From Synchiropus splendidus (lineage: Eukaryota; Chordata; Actinopteri; Syngnathiformes; Callionymidae), in the NCBI RefSeq assembly GCF_027744825.2, contig NC_071349.1, positions 18,476,501 through 18,540,500 on the forward strand: a stretch of 64,000 bases of DNA, written 5' to 3'. A program made the translations under genes and the position numbers. Positions 36,640 through 49,100 of the stretch are shown here, in pieces. How positions within the stretch are numbered: the stretch's first letter is position 1; each line of letters starts with the position of its first letter. The notes beneath the pieces were generated by a model. It did not search any database, was not told the origin of the DNA, and saw nothing but the letters and a program-made list of their open reading frames with translations.

Positions 36640-38270
36640 TGGCAGCATTCACTGACCTACTTATCAATGCGTAATTTAGGGCAGAATTAAATGGGTCTGT
36701 ATCAAGTGTCTGCGGTTTAAAAAGAAACAAAAAAAAGTTTGAATTTCCATTTACCCACTTGTTTGTTTATTTAGTTGTTACTATGTTGTTAGTCGTGACT
36801 ATTATGACAAATAGAAAAAGTCCCGGCTAATGAGCTAAATGCTGTTTTTAAATGTGTCCTTTTTAAGTCAGTGTTCAAACAAGTACACTGAAATATCTGA
36901 CTTATTTTGAAGTGATCTAATGAGAATCCGGTGAATTGATGTTTGACAAAAATGTTTTAGCTTAAATCTATTAATATCAGGTTCACAATTCTGTAATTTG
37001 TATTCATCATTTTAAACAGACTTCTGCTTTATTACCCCTATCACCCCCAAAATAGAACTCTTTTTTTTGCACTTCTCTTTACATGAATGATATGAGAAAG
37101 TGTCTGAAGAGCAGACTTTTCTTCGCCCCTTCTCTCACTGCAGGTTTGATTATATTGCAAACCATCAGGTTCCAGTATGAATCCAGAATGGAAAAATGTT
37201 GGAAATAATACTTTCATTTGTGAGGAACGACAGAACCGCACAACTCCGTAGGAGGAGAAACCAAAACAGAGATGGAAAAAATGTTTTTCTGCCTAAAAGT
37301 ATTGAAGGACACATGAGACGCCGACGACGGCCCGTTCTTTGAGGATCATGTTTGAGACACAATGGCTTCTGATGACCAGCTCTCCTCTGCTTTTTTCTGC
37401 TGAGTCACTGAGAGACCATTAATGTTTAACCACAGCGTAACCAAGAGGAGGCAGCAGACCCACTGGCGACCTGCACCTTTTTTTTTACTCCTCAGGAATA
37501 TTCATAATGTCCAAAACTAAGCAAAATGAAGAGATGTTGACGATATCTCACACTAGGACAGACAATAGTGCTGTTTTTGTTTTGAGTGAAACAGTATCTC
37601 AGCAGTCATGTGAGAGCATATGAGGACACATTCTCATGTGAACAGCCTTCAGCACTGAAGGCAACACCTTTCTTGTTTTGATGTTGTTTTATTTCACTAT
37701 TAAAACTGAGGGTCGGCAAATGCACAACACTTGAAACAATCTGATATATATTGAGACGTAAAGGTTCACTCAACTTCTATTCATGAACACACTTGGTCTA
37801 AGCCTACCTTCATTTCACATGGAGGAGACTTCATCATTTCACTTCAATCTATTCTATTCTTTTGGTTCACTGAAGGCAGGAAATGTTGGTAATGCTGCCG
37901 GCACTTACCTGAAGACCCACCAAAGGTCTGCCTTACTTTTTATATTCTTCCTGAGGCTTACTCTAATACAGTCCTTCTCATCTGGTGGCTCAGAAACCAT
38001 ATGTAGATGATATCATTTTCCAGGATTTAAAAAAAAAGCTGTGATATTGTGTGACAGGTCTGTGTATATCTTAAATATACATTTACAATAGGGGTCATGC
38101 TGGGTCCCAAAGCCAGACCAGGTCAGACCCACCACTCTACTTTATTTAGCAATTAAGTTAGGCAAATAAAATTCAAATTAGAAGTAACTGCCCGACACCT
38201 CACCACACCTCTGTTTGACCCCACAAACTAGTGCAATGCTAGATTGATCGAGACAGTCAGAGAACACACA
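36640..38270. other. Intergenic stretch between the SERTA gene and cdca4
   Basis: AT-rich sequence with no supported coding region. A TATA-like CATAAAAGG occurs just upstream at about 36532 but has no associated gene that I can support. Confidence 0.5.
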
Positions 38271-39338
38271 GAGGACGACACACAAATAGTTGCACCTTTT
38301 ATTATAAAAAATATTTACAAAGATGCTACAATGTTTTTCCTCGATATAAAAAAAATGCATACATTTTACAACGGTAATTAGTCTTTGAAATTCTAGCTCC
38401 CATTCAGACCAGAGTGACATCCTTCAGGAGTGCTGTGGTATCAAGTGTGTCTTAATACTGTATTTTCGTCAATACAATTTGTTTGCCTGAGTTAGTCTCT
38501 TCATCACCAAAAATGCATTGGATTTTATTCATGAGGAAGGCAACTGGTTGCATAAGAGAGAATAAGGGACATTTGAGTCGTGTACAATCATTTTGAGATG
38601 CGTATGACAGAGCTGCATAGTGATCGCCATAGAAGCCCAGTAATTACTCATAAGGACGAGAATAAATAGGAACCGGATTGAAACCAATGGGAAATTATTT
38701 TGTGGCGGATGGTTCTTTTGTATCCATTATTGTATCGTCTGTACCTAGATATAATAAATACAATAAATAAAGACAATAAATTAGACGGGTTTACATAGAG
38801 AAGTCTTCATTTGAAGTTCAGACAAATGAGTTAAAGCAATATGGCTTCTTGATGCAGTTATCAACCTGGGGTTTCTCCAAATGCAGCAGGAAAAGCTGAT
38901 ATTAATGAGATCAGTCGGACGAGCAGGGCCGGAAAATGACTATTATTACTTCACTGTCAACAAACCAAAGTGGTGCTGACAAGGAGATTGGCAGTTATTT
39001 TCCCTCTCTGCGTAAAGCTTTTGAGAAAAATGACAGAACAGCGCCTTTAAGGTTTGCGAGCGTCAGTCAGGACACAGTCGACTCAAGATGCCAAACCGAG
39101 GGAAGACACCGTCTTAACTCTGGCTACATTAAAATCTTAAAAAAACCGTGTCGAGGGCGGGAACGGTAATAATTTTATCAAATTATATTTTTAAAATTCC
39201 CCAGCTGTATAATGCAAAAAATATATTTCTATATACACATACGTACATATACATATAATCCATTCATAGTTCCTCATATCTTTAGGAAAATATGCATCGA
39301 TTCATAGATTTGGGCTTACAATTTGTTCTGCTTCTGGA

Positions 39339-39361
39339 TGTGTGTGTGTGTGTGTGTGTGT
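39339..39361. repeat. (TG)n microsatellite
   Basis: About 11 TG dinucleotides in the region downstream of the cdca4 stop codon, probably in its 3' UTR or flank. Confidence 0.95.
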
Positions 39362-39577
39362 AGTGTGATGAATTGTTCCACGGTTGATGTAAGAATAAAT
39401 AGAAATGGACAGAACAGCTCCCAGGTGGGGCCAGAACATCAGACGTAAACAAGTAAATATGTAAATAAGAATGCAACATGGTATAGTTAATTATCATTGC
39501 CTCTGTGCAGACATGGGCGGAGCTCTTCAGCAAGGGGGAAACTGTTTGATTGACAGGCCACGTTGGCTTTGTAAAGT

Positions 39578-39583
39578 TTTATT
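39578..39583 (-). terminator. Candidate polyadenylation signal of cdca4
   Basis: AATAAA on the minus strand about 150 bases past the cdca4 stop. Another AATAAA at 38298-38303 would give a longer 3' UTR of about 1.4 kb. Which is used cannot be told from sequence. Confidence 0.4.
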
Positions 39584-39729
39584 TTGCTAAAATAAAAAAG
39601 GTCAACACTTCAGTTTCCACCTTGTCAGAGAACCTCCTGCCTGCATGTAACATTACCACATTCATAACACGCATGTGAACTGCGCATAGTCTGGTAGGGG
39701 TCCATGAGGGTCCCCAGACGTGATCACCC

Positions 39730-40647
39730 TCAGGACCCCACGATTATCTCCATGATGTGATCCAGTTCATTCAGGTCTGACCTGCATGTGGAGCTGGAGC
39801 TCAGGGCAGCGGGTGCGTGAGAGGAGAGGCTCTCTAACAAATCATACGGCCCCATTTTGGGAGCAGTTTGCATGCCTGTCAGCACCGTATCGAGATCATA
39901 GTAGGACGGGTCCACATCTGAAAAGAGCTCCTCGAGCGCAGAGTCAGGTGGTGGTGCGGGGTGTTTGATCTCAAATGTCCCAAAAACCTGTTCCTCTGAC
40001 CTCGTGTCTGCCGTGGGATGGTCCCCGTCCCCCTCCTCAGCCTCGGACAAGCACTCCTCGCTGTCCTCTTCATCCTCTTCGCAGTCGCCGTCCTCATCTT
40101 CTTCGCCCCAGCAGGGCCCCATTCCGAAGGGCGCTGCGAGGTAAGATGCGGACGACAACTGCGTGGAAACGGGTGACAATGTAGACATGCTAACTTCTGT
40201 CTCCACCTCGCCCTCCATCACCACTTCCTCCGAGTGATACCCTTCCTCGAGCCCCACCACAGCAAAAGGTTTGGGGCTTTGCAGCGCCTGAGCTGCAGCA
40301 TCAGTCTGCCGACACAGAACCTCTGTGGCTACCAGGCGATCGGTCGGGCACTGAGCAGCTGCCAGGGCTTGGGTCATGATCTGCCAGGTGCCATCCTGGG
40401 TCATCTCTTCTTGGATCTGCCTCACCGTGTTGGCGATGAGCACTGAGCGACAGAGGTTGGGTTCCACCAGCATGTGGCAGAGCTGCAGCTTGATAAGCGA
40501 CATGTCAAGCAAAGACTGCCGCTGCAGACTGTACGTGGAGGAGAGCGTCCGAGCTGCCGCAGCAGGAACCGGCAGACACTGGTCCCCAGTGGATACTGGC
40601 TCTTCTCCAGAGTCGGAGAACTTGCGCTTGGTGCCCTTGGGGAACAT
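39730..40647 (-). CDS. cdca4: Cell division cycle-associated protein 4 (SERTA family)
   Basis: Single coding exon, 305 aa, starting at the ATG at 40647, nine bases after the acceptor CACCAG. The SERTA domain (about residues 39-83), with YSLQRQSLLDMSLIKLQLCH, VEPNLCRSVLIANT and RQIQEEMTQDGTW, is nearly identical to human CDCA4 as I recall it. So are DRLVATEVLCR (about 103-113) and LEELFSDVDPSYYDLDTVLT (about 238-257). It ends DLNELDHIMEIIVGS. CDCA4 is a nuclear E2F-responsive co-regulator of proliferation. It is longer than the about 241-residue human protein, partly through an acidic stretch at about 182-208. A non-coding first exon is inferred at about 44.1 kb. Confidence 0.96.
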   Translation of the reverse strand: MFPKGTKRKFSDSGEEPVSTGDQCLPVPAAAARTLSSTYSLQRQSLLDMSLIKLQLCHMLVEPNLCRSVLIANTVRQIQEEMTQDGTWQIMTQALAAAQCPTDRLVATEVLCRQTDAAAQALQSPKPFAVVGLEEGYHSEEVVMEGEVETEVSMSTLSPVSTQLSSASYLAAPFGMGPCWGEEDEDGDCEEDEEDSEECLSEAEEGDGDHPTADTRSEEQVFGTFEIKHPAPPPDSALEELFSDVDPSYYDLDTVLTGMQTAPKMGPYDLLESLSSHAPAALSSSSTCRSDLNELDHIMEIIVGS

Positions 40648-40656
40648 GTTGTCTCT

Positions 40657-43600
40657 CTGGTGATGATGAGAAGAAAGTCAAAGTCAGACGGATGAAAACC
40701 TTTTAGATTTATGAAAATGTATCACAGTAAATTTGAGACTTTTGTTTTCTAAGATGAAAATAATTTCACTAGTGTCATGTGACTGATGTGTATAATGTAA
40801 TAAGGCTATATGGTATTTACATTAAAGCGAACTGTAGTGAGCTGACTGAATTAAGAAAAAAAAACACTAGGTGTGTGAGCTTTACATTTAACAGTGAATT
40901 GTCTGTGGTGGTTTTATCTTGATGTTTGCTATACCTTTCCTGTTGAGAGGCACAGGCAATAGCATAACAGCTTGGTCCAGGCTGCAACGCTTCTAGTACT
41001 TTTGTACGAGTGACAAGCGGCTTTTGTTCAGCACCATTTCTGCCCATTTTAGGCCAGTCAGAGGCAAGACTCCTGCTGGGCGGAACAACCACACTTTTAA
41101 CAGACCACTGAGCCACCGAAAATAGCATGTTACCAACTGAAAGTGGACACTGCATCAAAGTAAGACTAGACAGACCTTTGTCACAAAAAAAAGACATCAC
41201 TCAAGTTAGGCAAAATCTTGTACTCAATAAAAGGGGTTCCTCCTCAGTGTAGCTTTTTAGGAAGGAATGTCCTTAAAATGCAAAAACAACATTATTCACA
41301 ACACAAAAACACCATTTTATGCTCGTGCCACACAAATATTTACAAAAGATATTACGTTTCCAGGTCTACTCGCAACACACGCCTCAGAACTAGTAGAACA
41401 AGATTGTCTCTCTGAAGTGGGGAGGGGAGGGGGTATCGTCATCCTTATGTTGACGCGCTCCCATTGAAACAAAAATGTCTAAAAAGGAGTGAAACAAGCC
41501 TCCTGCCAACGTTTAACGTCCCGTAACCCCCCCCCCAAAATAAACAGATTCCAATAAATAGATGTGCCTGAGCAGTGCAACAGTCTGAGGCGTTGCATTT
41601 TCCATCGGGCAGATGCTTCTGGTCGGAGCAGCTGCTCTGCAAGAGCGCGACATGGCGCTTGGGCTAGTAATTCTTCACTTAACAATTGACTTCACAGAGA
41701 GATGCTTCACTAAACAGTTGAGACTACAAGCGGCTTACACTGACTGCAAACATTCCAGATTCCACGTCTTAGTTTGAGGTGTATTTCCTGATCAGAGGAG
41801 AGATTTTCTTTTAACAAAAAGACAATGTTAGTCCTCAGATTTAGATATATTCTTCAGTTAAAACAAGTTAGTCTTGGTGCTTGATATCATCTTGAACAGA
41901 TATTGCCAGACAAATTGACAGATTGGTATCACATTCTGACAGAAATGGAAGGTGGAATTTTTATTTAACGGTCACACTAGTATAAAAAAATTGGACAGCA
42001 ACACAAGACTTTCTTTTTACAGTCAGTCAGGGATTTTATGTTACAAATGCATTAAATGAATGACCTTCTTCTCACAGAAAACTACAGCTGAGTCGATGCC
42101 ATCTCCTGCACACACTCATGAGATGTTTTTTTTTCTTTCAAATAATCGCTGCCTTTCCAAATGACATTTCACCAAAAACACCCAGGAGACATTAGAAACA
42201 AAAATAACTTATCAAAAGACACCACACAATATGAAAATTATTAGTACAAGACACGTGAAAAAGTAACCATTACAGAACAAATCATTATGTTCTTAATGGT
42301 CCATACAGGAGATGGTTTAATTGTGCTTCTTCAGCGAGCCCACATACATTACATGCAAAAATCACAACTACCGTCTTCACTCCATTTACCACAGGTGGAC
42401 TGCAATAATCTGAATATACAATTAAAAAAATCCATACAAGTGATCCATACCAATAATGGAATGAATGGCTCGACTCCCCGCTTTCATAGAATAACATTTC
42501 CTGACAAAGTAAGGGACAGAAGACATTAAGGAAGTGCCCAGGAATCTAAAACACAAGTGAAAGAAATTAACAATTATGTGTGTTGTCTTCTTGTATCTTC
42601 TTGTGTATGGTTTTTTCCTGTTAAACGAGAGAAACTAAGGGGTGCTAGGTCCCTGAAGAAAAGACATAATAGATCAAATTCATTCATTCAATCAAGAATT
42701 GGATCATAGCTATCATGTAGGAAGGATTTTTCTAAACTAAAGCACACGGATCAGTGACAGTAGGGCTGCAACTAACAACTAGGACGAGTCAACATCTATC
42801 TTAGCAAGCTTATCTTAGATGAACACGCAGATTTGTGTAATTATACTGTTGTAAACAGTCATAACAAAATGTTTGTCCTAAACACTAGTTATGTGCTACA
42901 ACCATATTGACAAGCAGCTAGTCACGACTGTCTTAATACGCCAACTTGCCGGCAGGTGACGCGCACTGTACACGCGACTTGTCCGATTGTAATGTTGTAC
43001 GTAGTAAACACCGTTAAATGCGGTTTGGAAACTTGACATTTCATCGTTGAAGTAGCGAGCTGAGCCGACGGCGCCACAGCTGGAGGCGACTAGTCAGTCG
43101 TTTATAACCGATTATCTCTACTTGTCGCAACATGTCAATTCATTTGTAATTTTGATTTATTACCCGACATTAAAGGAACACGTGTATCACTGAATAACCC
43201 GGTGTTATGTGTTATACCAGGAGTCCGCAACTGACTGGACTATTAAAGCAGTGACTGGTGATCTACACGATAACAAGAGAGACTTTCGTTTATCATTTAA
43301 ACAACAGCAAAACAATATCAACATCATTAACATCGGGACGCTGTGACAAGCCAAACAAGCCGCGTACGGGTTTTGGTTCAGGTGTAACCGGTTATCAACA
43401 CGATGTAACTGTGAATATGGCTAAATTGTTGCGTTATTCTCGACTGGTATTGAAGCGTATCTGGGCTTTCTCTCGGATATCAGCCAAACACAACGCAGCC
43501 TCGCTTTACGTCAATGGCTGCTGCGCGGCCCATCCCCCACCGCTCACACGGCCCCAAATTTATTACTAACTAATGAACAAACCACCACGCCGTTTAGGCT

Positions 43601-44086
43601 CCGCGTCTTCACCTGAGCGATAAGACGCCGCGCAGTAAAGAGCCGGGGGTTATCTGTGTTCGCTGCGGGTGTAGACGCGCAGCTGGCAGCGTGCAGTCGT
43701 GGCTGCCGCATGCTTTGTCTTCCCAGCGTCTGAACTGCCGAGTGACAATGAGGCCATTTTAACTGGGAGCTAACGGCTAACCGGCTAGCGCCGACTCGAG
43801 TAGCGAACTCGGATCGCTCACATTTATATCCACGTGGTGATTAGAAAGGTCGTTAACTAAACTAACATCACGGGTTGACTCGGAACGAGCCCTCGACGTG
43901 CGGTCCGGGTTAAACGGAGTGTTAGCATGCTAATTAGCCGAGCGCCCACCCCATTCTCCGCGGTCCTTCCTCCTTTCTCTGAGTAAAAAAACAAGAGTTT
44001 TGCCGCTGGCGGACTGGAACAAGACGTTAAATCAAACCTCTAGATACCCGCGGTAAGCGACTAACGGTGTCCGAGGTCCTACTCAC
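40657..44086 (-). other. Inferred 5' UTR intron of cdca4
   Basis: This span lies between the acceptor before the cdca4 coding exon (40657-40658) and donor GAAG|GTGAGT at 44086. It holds no supported coding region. It contains one hAT-like repeat (about 42762-43145) and, near its 5' end, CpG-rich promoter-proximal sequence (43.5-44.1 kb). Confidence 0.5.
42762..43145 (+). mobile_element. hAT-like non-autonomous repeat, copy A
   Basis: It begins TAGGGCTGCAACTAACAACT, a start typical of teleost hAT-type elements. It shares blocks in the same order with the copy at 54660-55010. These include 'actgttgtaaacagtca', 'tacaaccatattgaca', 'ctagtcacgac', 'cgacttgtccgattg' and 'gtaaacaccgttaaatgcg'. The 3' border is approximate. 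No transposase frame is present. Confidence 0.6.
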
Positions 44087-44250
44087 CTTCTGTTGGCGTT
44101 ATTTTATTCCAGTCTCGGTCATAGGATCGACGGCAGGGAAAGCGGAGATCAGGTTCAGATGAGATCATTCATGCCACGGCTTCAAAAACTGAAGTACCTC
44201 TGTCCTGCTGCTGCTGCTGCTGCTGCGGAGCGGCGGAGGGGAAGGCGGGG
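44087..44250 (-). other. Probable non-coding first exon of cdca4
   Basis: On the minus strand a GC-rich segment with a (CAG)n tract (44205-44226) leads to a strong donor, CAGAAG|GTGAGTAG, at 44087. No long frame crosses it. It is the nearest upstream donor with promoter-like context for the cdca4 coding exon, whose acceptor lies nine bases before the ATG. The 5' end is an estimate. Confidence 0.5.
44205..44226. repeat. (CTG)n trinucleotide repeat
   Basis: Seven CTG units plus one base on the plus strand, reading CAG on the minus strand, in the probable cdca4 first exon. Confidence 0.9.
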
Positions 44251-44399
44251 GAGGGGTGCACAGCAGCCTGCCATATGCCTCCTCAGATTCCTCTCTGACT
44301 TTCCAAATAAGCACATGCCCGATCACGGCATTTTCAGGGGAGCGAGCGTACATTTTATTCACATTATAAAAAGGTATTTTTTGTTTCTTTGTTTACGTT

Positions 44400-45830
44400 A
44401 ATATTATGTCCGGAAATATTCTACAAAAATCTGTCATTGCAACTTAAATCACAGCTGTGAGGGGGGCACGTTTGAATAGTGGTCCATTCACTCACACATG
44501 AATTTAAACATGCGACTCACAATCACTCATGCTGACTGAATGGTTTTTGGACGTTGTGGGCTCCAAGGTCTGTCTTCACAGAACAGGAGAGAAAGATGAA
44601 AGCTGTCCCCTCAAACACACACTACACCTACATCTCTGGATGATTTAGAGAGAGAGGTGGCCCGGGCCACATGCGACCCTTTACCTGTATCTATGCAGCC
44701 GGTCATAGCACATGCAGAGTTGGGATTTCAATTCCAGATATTACCCTTTTTTCAAGTGTTCATTATGTTTTTCATTTGCTTTTATTTCTGAATTAGATTA
44801 TTTTGATGATAATTATAATTTTAACTTTTCTCTGTTCCTCTACACTATGGCCTTTTTTTCAAAATCATATTCATGTTTTTATGCAGATCTTCTGCTTTAT
44901 ATAAAATGTCTTTGTTCATTTTCTATTTTTATTGTTTTGAGAACCTTTGTTGCCATTAATAATAATTGACAAACATTTTATTGAAATGACCCTATGTTAC
45001 ATTTTTCACATTTTTTTTATGATCCCGAAATCTTCTGTTTTTTTTTATTTTATTTTTTTTATACCGAGAGTATTTAAATAAAATAAAATAATAGATAATC
45101 AAACATATAGTACCATAGTGTAAGGACAATTTCCCTATTTTTAATATTCAAGTCACAAAAGACAATTGCTTTTCATCGTTCCTGTCATTTAGCTCGGTGA
45201 CCCTTTTATTTCTACTGTAATTTTAGATCTCCTGGTGTTACACATTTCAATATAATCAGACCAAGCCAAAAGAAAAACTGTAGAGGAAAATGTAAAAGTA
45301 ATTTCAGGGTAGTATTTATATACAGGCAAGAGTGACAAAGCAGGATCGTATTCTGTTCTCCATCTTGGGAACACCTGGAAAATGGTCTCTGAGCGTCACT
45401 TTAAAGTCCTTAAATCACCTGGGAGTGTAGTGTGGGACAGGAGCCAATGTGGCCCTTCGCTGGCATCGATGCAGCTGTCACGAGGCCGGAGCGAAACCAC
45501 AAAAAACATACTTTTTTTCATCAATCATTAGGTTTCAAATTCTAAATATAGCTTCTCTAAGTTATATTTAGAATTGAAAGCCTGCTGCACACTCCTCATT
45601 CCATGTGTTTCCCTCCCTCCATATCTACTAATAGTTATATTGAAATTTTAAATTAGATCATTTTCATGAGTTATTCCTATTTCTTTTCCCTCAAAATAGA
45701 TTGATATTGGAAAAATACCTTGTCGTAAAGTGTCTTAGTGTTATTGTTGTTCTTATTTTACTAATAGTTGTGTTGCTAAGATAGCTTTAATTTTTTTTTT
45801 TTAAAAATAGCCCCCAAAATGGTAGAATTA
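44400..45830. other. AT-rich spacer between cdca4 and ahsa1
   Basis: Divergent spacer between the inferred cdca4 first exon (minus) and ahsa1 (plus). It has poly-T and poly-A stretches and a 13-base inverted repeat at 45538-45575. No coding region is supported. Confidence 0.5.
45538..45575. repeat. Inverted repeat (hairpin)
   Basis: AATTCTAAATATA at 45538-45550 is the exact reverse complement of TATATTTAGAATT at 45563-45575, with a 12-base loop. The flanks extend the match with one mismatch or gap (TTTC / GAAA). The arms are AT-rich. It may be a relic of a small inverted-repeat element. Confidence 0.75.
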
Positions 45831-46031
45831 CTCCATCAATGTTAAGCCAAATTGCAGTAAAGTTATGTCGTCGAACTACACGCGTAACTCCGACGCTATT
45901 TACCTATAATTATACTTCCGGTCCGGGGCGGACCTTTTATTTTCTCCGACGTCCTGTAAAGTTCCGTTTCCAGCAATTTCCTCGGTCGGCGAGTTTGCGC
46001 GTGAGCACCGCTACTGTCGCAGGCAGCACGC

Positions 46032-46046
46032 AGAGGCTTCTAGAAC
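46032..46046 (+). promoter_or_regulatory. Heat-shock-element-like site upstream of ahsa1
   Basis: CTTCTAGAAC at 46037-46046 is a perfect pair of inverted nTTCn/nGAAn units, and AGAGG before it is a partial third unit. It lies about 80 bases before the ahsa1 ATG in a CpG-rich promoter. AHSA1 is known to be stress-inducible through HSF1, which fits. Two good units are a minimal site, and the position relative to the transcription start is unknown. Confidence 0.45.
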
Positions 46047-46125
46047 AAGGGTGGCCGGCCCGGCGTCATCATCAGTCCGAGTACTCACCCCGTTTGGGTC
46101 GTTCAGTCCTTATACCGCAGCTAAC

Positions 46126-49100
46126 ATGGCGAAATGGGGAGAAGGAGACCCGCGCTGGATCGTGGAGGAAAGAGCCGACGCTACTAATGTCAACAACTGG
46201 CACTGGTGAGACCCTCAGAAAAGGACACATTCGGCTAACTAGCCGGCTAATGCTAGCATCACGTTAGTATCCATATATCCACCGGAAGATTCATCCTTAT
46301 TCTTGTACACTACTCACTCTAAACTTAAAAGAGTATGTAGGTCGGTTGTGTTGAGAAAATAAAAATTAAACATTTTAAGCACAACAATGGACGAGAGCGG
46401 TCGATTTAAAGTTAGCTCCGTTGGTTAGCTCCACATGCCTGTTTTGATGTTATCTCAATCAAAACATTCGCACTGCGTTATAACAGTCGTGATTTCATGA
46501 CTTACTACGTTGCATGACCGTTTTTTGTAATAATAATGGCTATTTGAGTGAGGAAGTCCTGGGGAAAGCATGTGGGCTGGTGGTAGCATCACCACAACGT
46601 GTTACACTTACAGTACACATGAATTACCGGGTGTTCAGTTCGATCTTGATTATTCTACCCTCACTAAACGATGTACTGCCCAGTGTAGCACGTGGGATAG
46701 AATTAATGTTAATGTTAGAGATTGTTATCGACGTGAATGAAGTTCACTGTGGTGTGTGGTAGTCGACCTCGCTAAAGCCTGTATACTGTACAGGCAGTAC
46801 TGTAATAGTATCGCCCGGTGTGAATTATGATTGAAAGATTTACTGATCCGTCTGTTTACAGGACCAAAGTTGTGTCGAAAAGTAGTTGCTGGATCATAAA
46901 CTTGCATCACTGCTAATTCAAATTTCACTTTAAGGTATTTGATTATTGTTAAGTGTCCCAAACAAAACATAAACATCTTGACTATCATTCACAAGTCGTC
47001 TAACAAAGACCTGTGAATAGAACAGGGACAGAGACGATCTCGTTCCCAGGCCCAATGAACTGCTTGGTGTGTATCTGTTTAAGGTATTTATATGAATAGA
47101 AGTGGTTAGAATTTCTGTTTAATTGGGTTAAGTCAGTTAATTCATGTTTCTAAATATCATCGATTCTTTAAAGTGGCACCTTATAGGAGGTGCACTGCAT
47201 GTAAGGGTGGACTGGAGCTAAAAATACACTTCCAGCAGAGGAATCCTCTGTTGCTGCTTCAGTCACTCTGGAATATTTATATCAGCTGCACGTCCTGTGG
47301 TGCCTGTGTTGGAGTCTGATGAATGTTTATGATGAGGAGTGGCCATTTGTTCACTTTATATCACGTTTATCTTGACCTTTCAGGACTGAACGAGATGCAA
47401 CAAACTGGTCGACAGAAAAGTTAACATCTCTGTTAATGGGGTTAAAAGTGGAAAATGAAGAAGGGGCCTGCGAGATTACCGAGGTCGGCAAGGTGAAAGG
47501 AGAGGCCTCCATCAATAACAGAAAAGGGAAACTTATATTCTTCTACGAGTGGCTCCTCGAAGCAACTTGGACCGGTAGGTGTCACTTCAAAGATTCACTT
47601 GAACCAGATAAATGTGTCGACCACCTCCAATTTTAATTTAAAATTTTAAATCTGCCAGGGAAATCGAAAGCTGGATTAAAGTATAAAGGAACTATCGAAG
47701 TCCCAAACCTGTCCGATGAAAACGACATGGAGGATCTTGATGTAAGTGTCCTCTCTGAAATCTTGGTCCTGGTCCGGTGGCATGAATTTAATGGTCTAAT
47801 CTCCGTGCAGATTTCCGTTTCTCTGGGCAAAGATGAACCAGAGACGCCGCTGCTGAAACTCATGAAAACAAAAGGTGCGGAGAAGATCCGTGAAGCTCTT
47901 GGAAGCTATGTTGGATACTTGAAAACAGGTGAACCCTAAAATCCACTTCCTGTTTCCAACCAAACCTCGTCTGCCCTTTTAAACATTTCTCTTCTGCATC
48001 CTTGCAGAGTTTACACAGGGTATGATTCTGCCGACGGCCAACGGAGTGCCCCCCCCACAGGCCACGTCCCAGTCGAAAGCCAAGCTAAACAAAACTCAGG
48101 TGAATACCAACGTGAATAGGCTGTAATCCAGTGTAATGCCATATAACCTCTTACCCTTGTGGTGATGTGTGGGGCAGATTTCGTCTTCAGGTGGCACGGC
48201 TGCCCCTGTCAACACTGGCGTCAAGATCCCCACCTGTAAATTCAGCATGAGGGAAAAATTCCTCACGTCTCCCGCCGATCTGTACAGAGTGTTTCTCAAC
48301 CAGGAAGTGAGTGTCGACCGTTACCTCAGTGCAGTTCTGGGTCGGTGGTGACTCATTGGATGGTGCTTCCAGATGGTGCAGGCGTTCACACATGCTGCAG
48401 CAACAGTGGAGGGGGAGAAAGGCGGCAAGTTTCGGCTGCTGGATGGAAACGTCTTTGGTGAATTTACAGAGCTGGTAAGTGTTGCTGGTTGTTTATCGAT
48501 GAGTTTGGTCGCTCACCGACGTTTGCTCGTCCATCAGGTGCGTGATGAGAAAATAGTCATGAAGTGGCGGTATAACAACTGGCCAAGTGGTAAGTACACC
48601 TTTATTACACCCACCACACTGCCTTGATTTGCTGGCAGTACTTCCTGTCAGATCAGTATTGTTCATGAGACAACTCATTAACGATGACTTCAACTGAAGA
48701 TGCAAATTTCACATTCATATCCACGAAAATATTGGATACTAGGGATGCGACGACCAATTGGTCTGCGATCATGATTGGCCGATAACGCGTGATATGTGAA
48801 TGACAATCACGTGCTCCTCCCTACTCGCTGCTCACTTGGCAGCAGCATGAGTTTTTTCACTCTGTCATGGAAAGCACACGCACGTGAAAATGTGTTACTA
48901 GGCTTCAATGCCACAAATTAAAGACGGTTTTTAAAGCACCAGCACTTGACAGAGTTTTCGGGGGTCATGAAAGTGAGACTGGTTCCTCAGGAGAAGGCTG
49001 CGCGACATTCGGAAAGTTGAAAAAATTGACAAGGAAAAAAAACTATCCTGATCAGAGCAGGATTTACATAAAAATATAACTGCAGATAAACAAATATAAA

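Noticed and set aside
39786..40695. Plus-strand frames across the cdca4 coding exon
   Set aside because: They are antisense shadows of the GC-rich cdca4 coding sequence.
45839..46267. 142-codon plus-strand frame overlapping ahsa1 exon 1
   Set aside because: It reads the ahsa1 leader and first exon in a different frame. The ahsa1 frame matches the known protein exactly and splices correctly.
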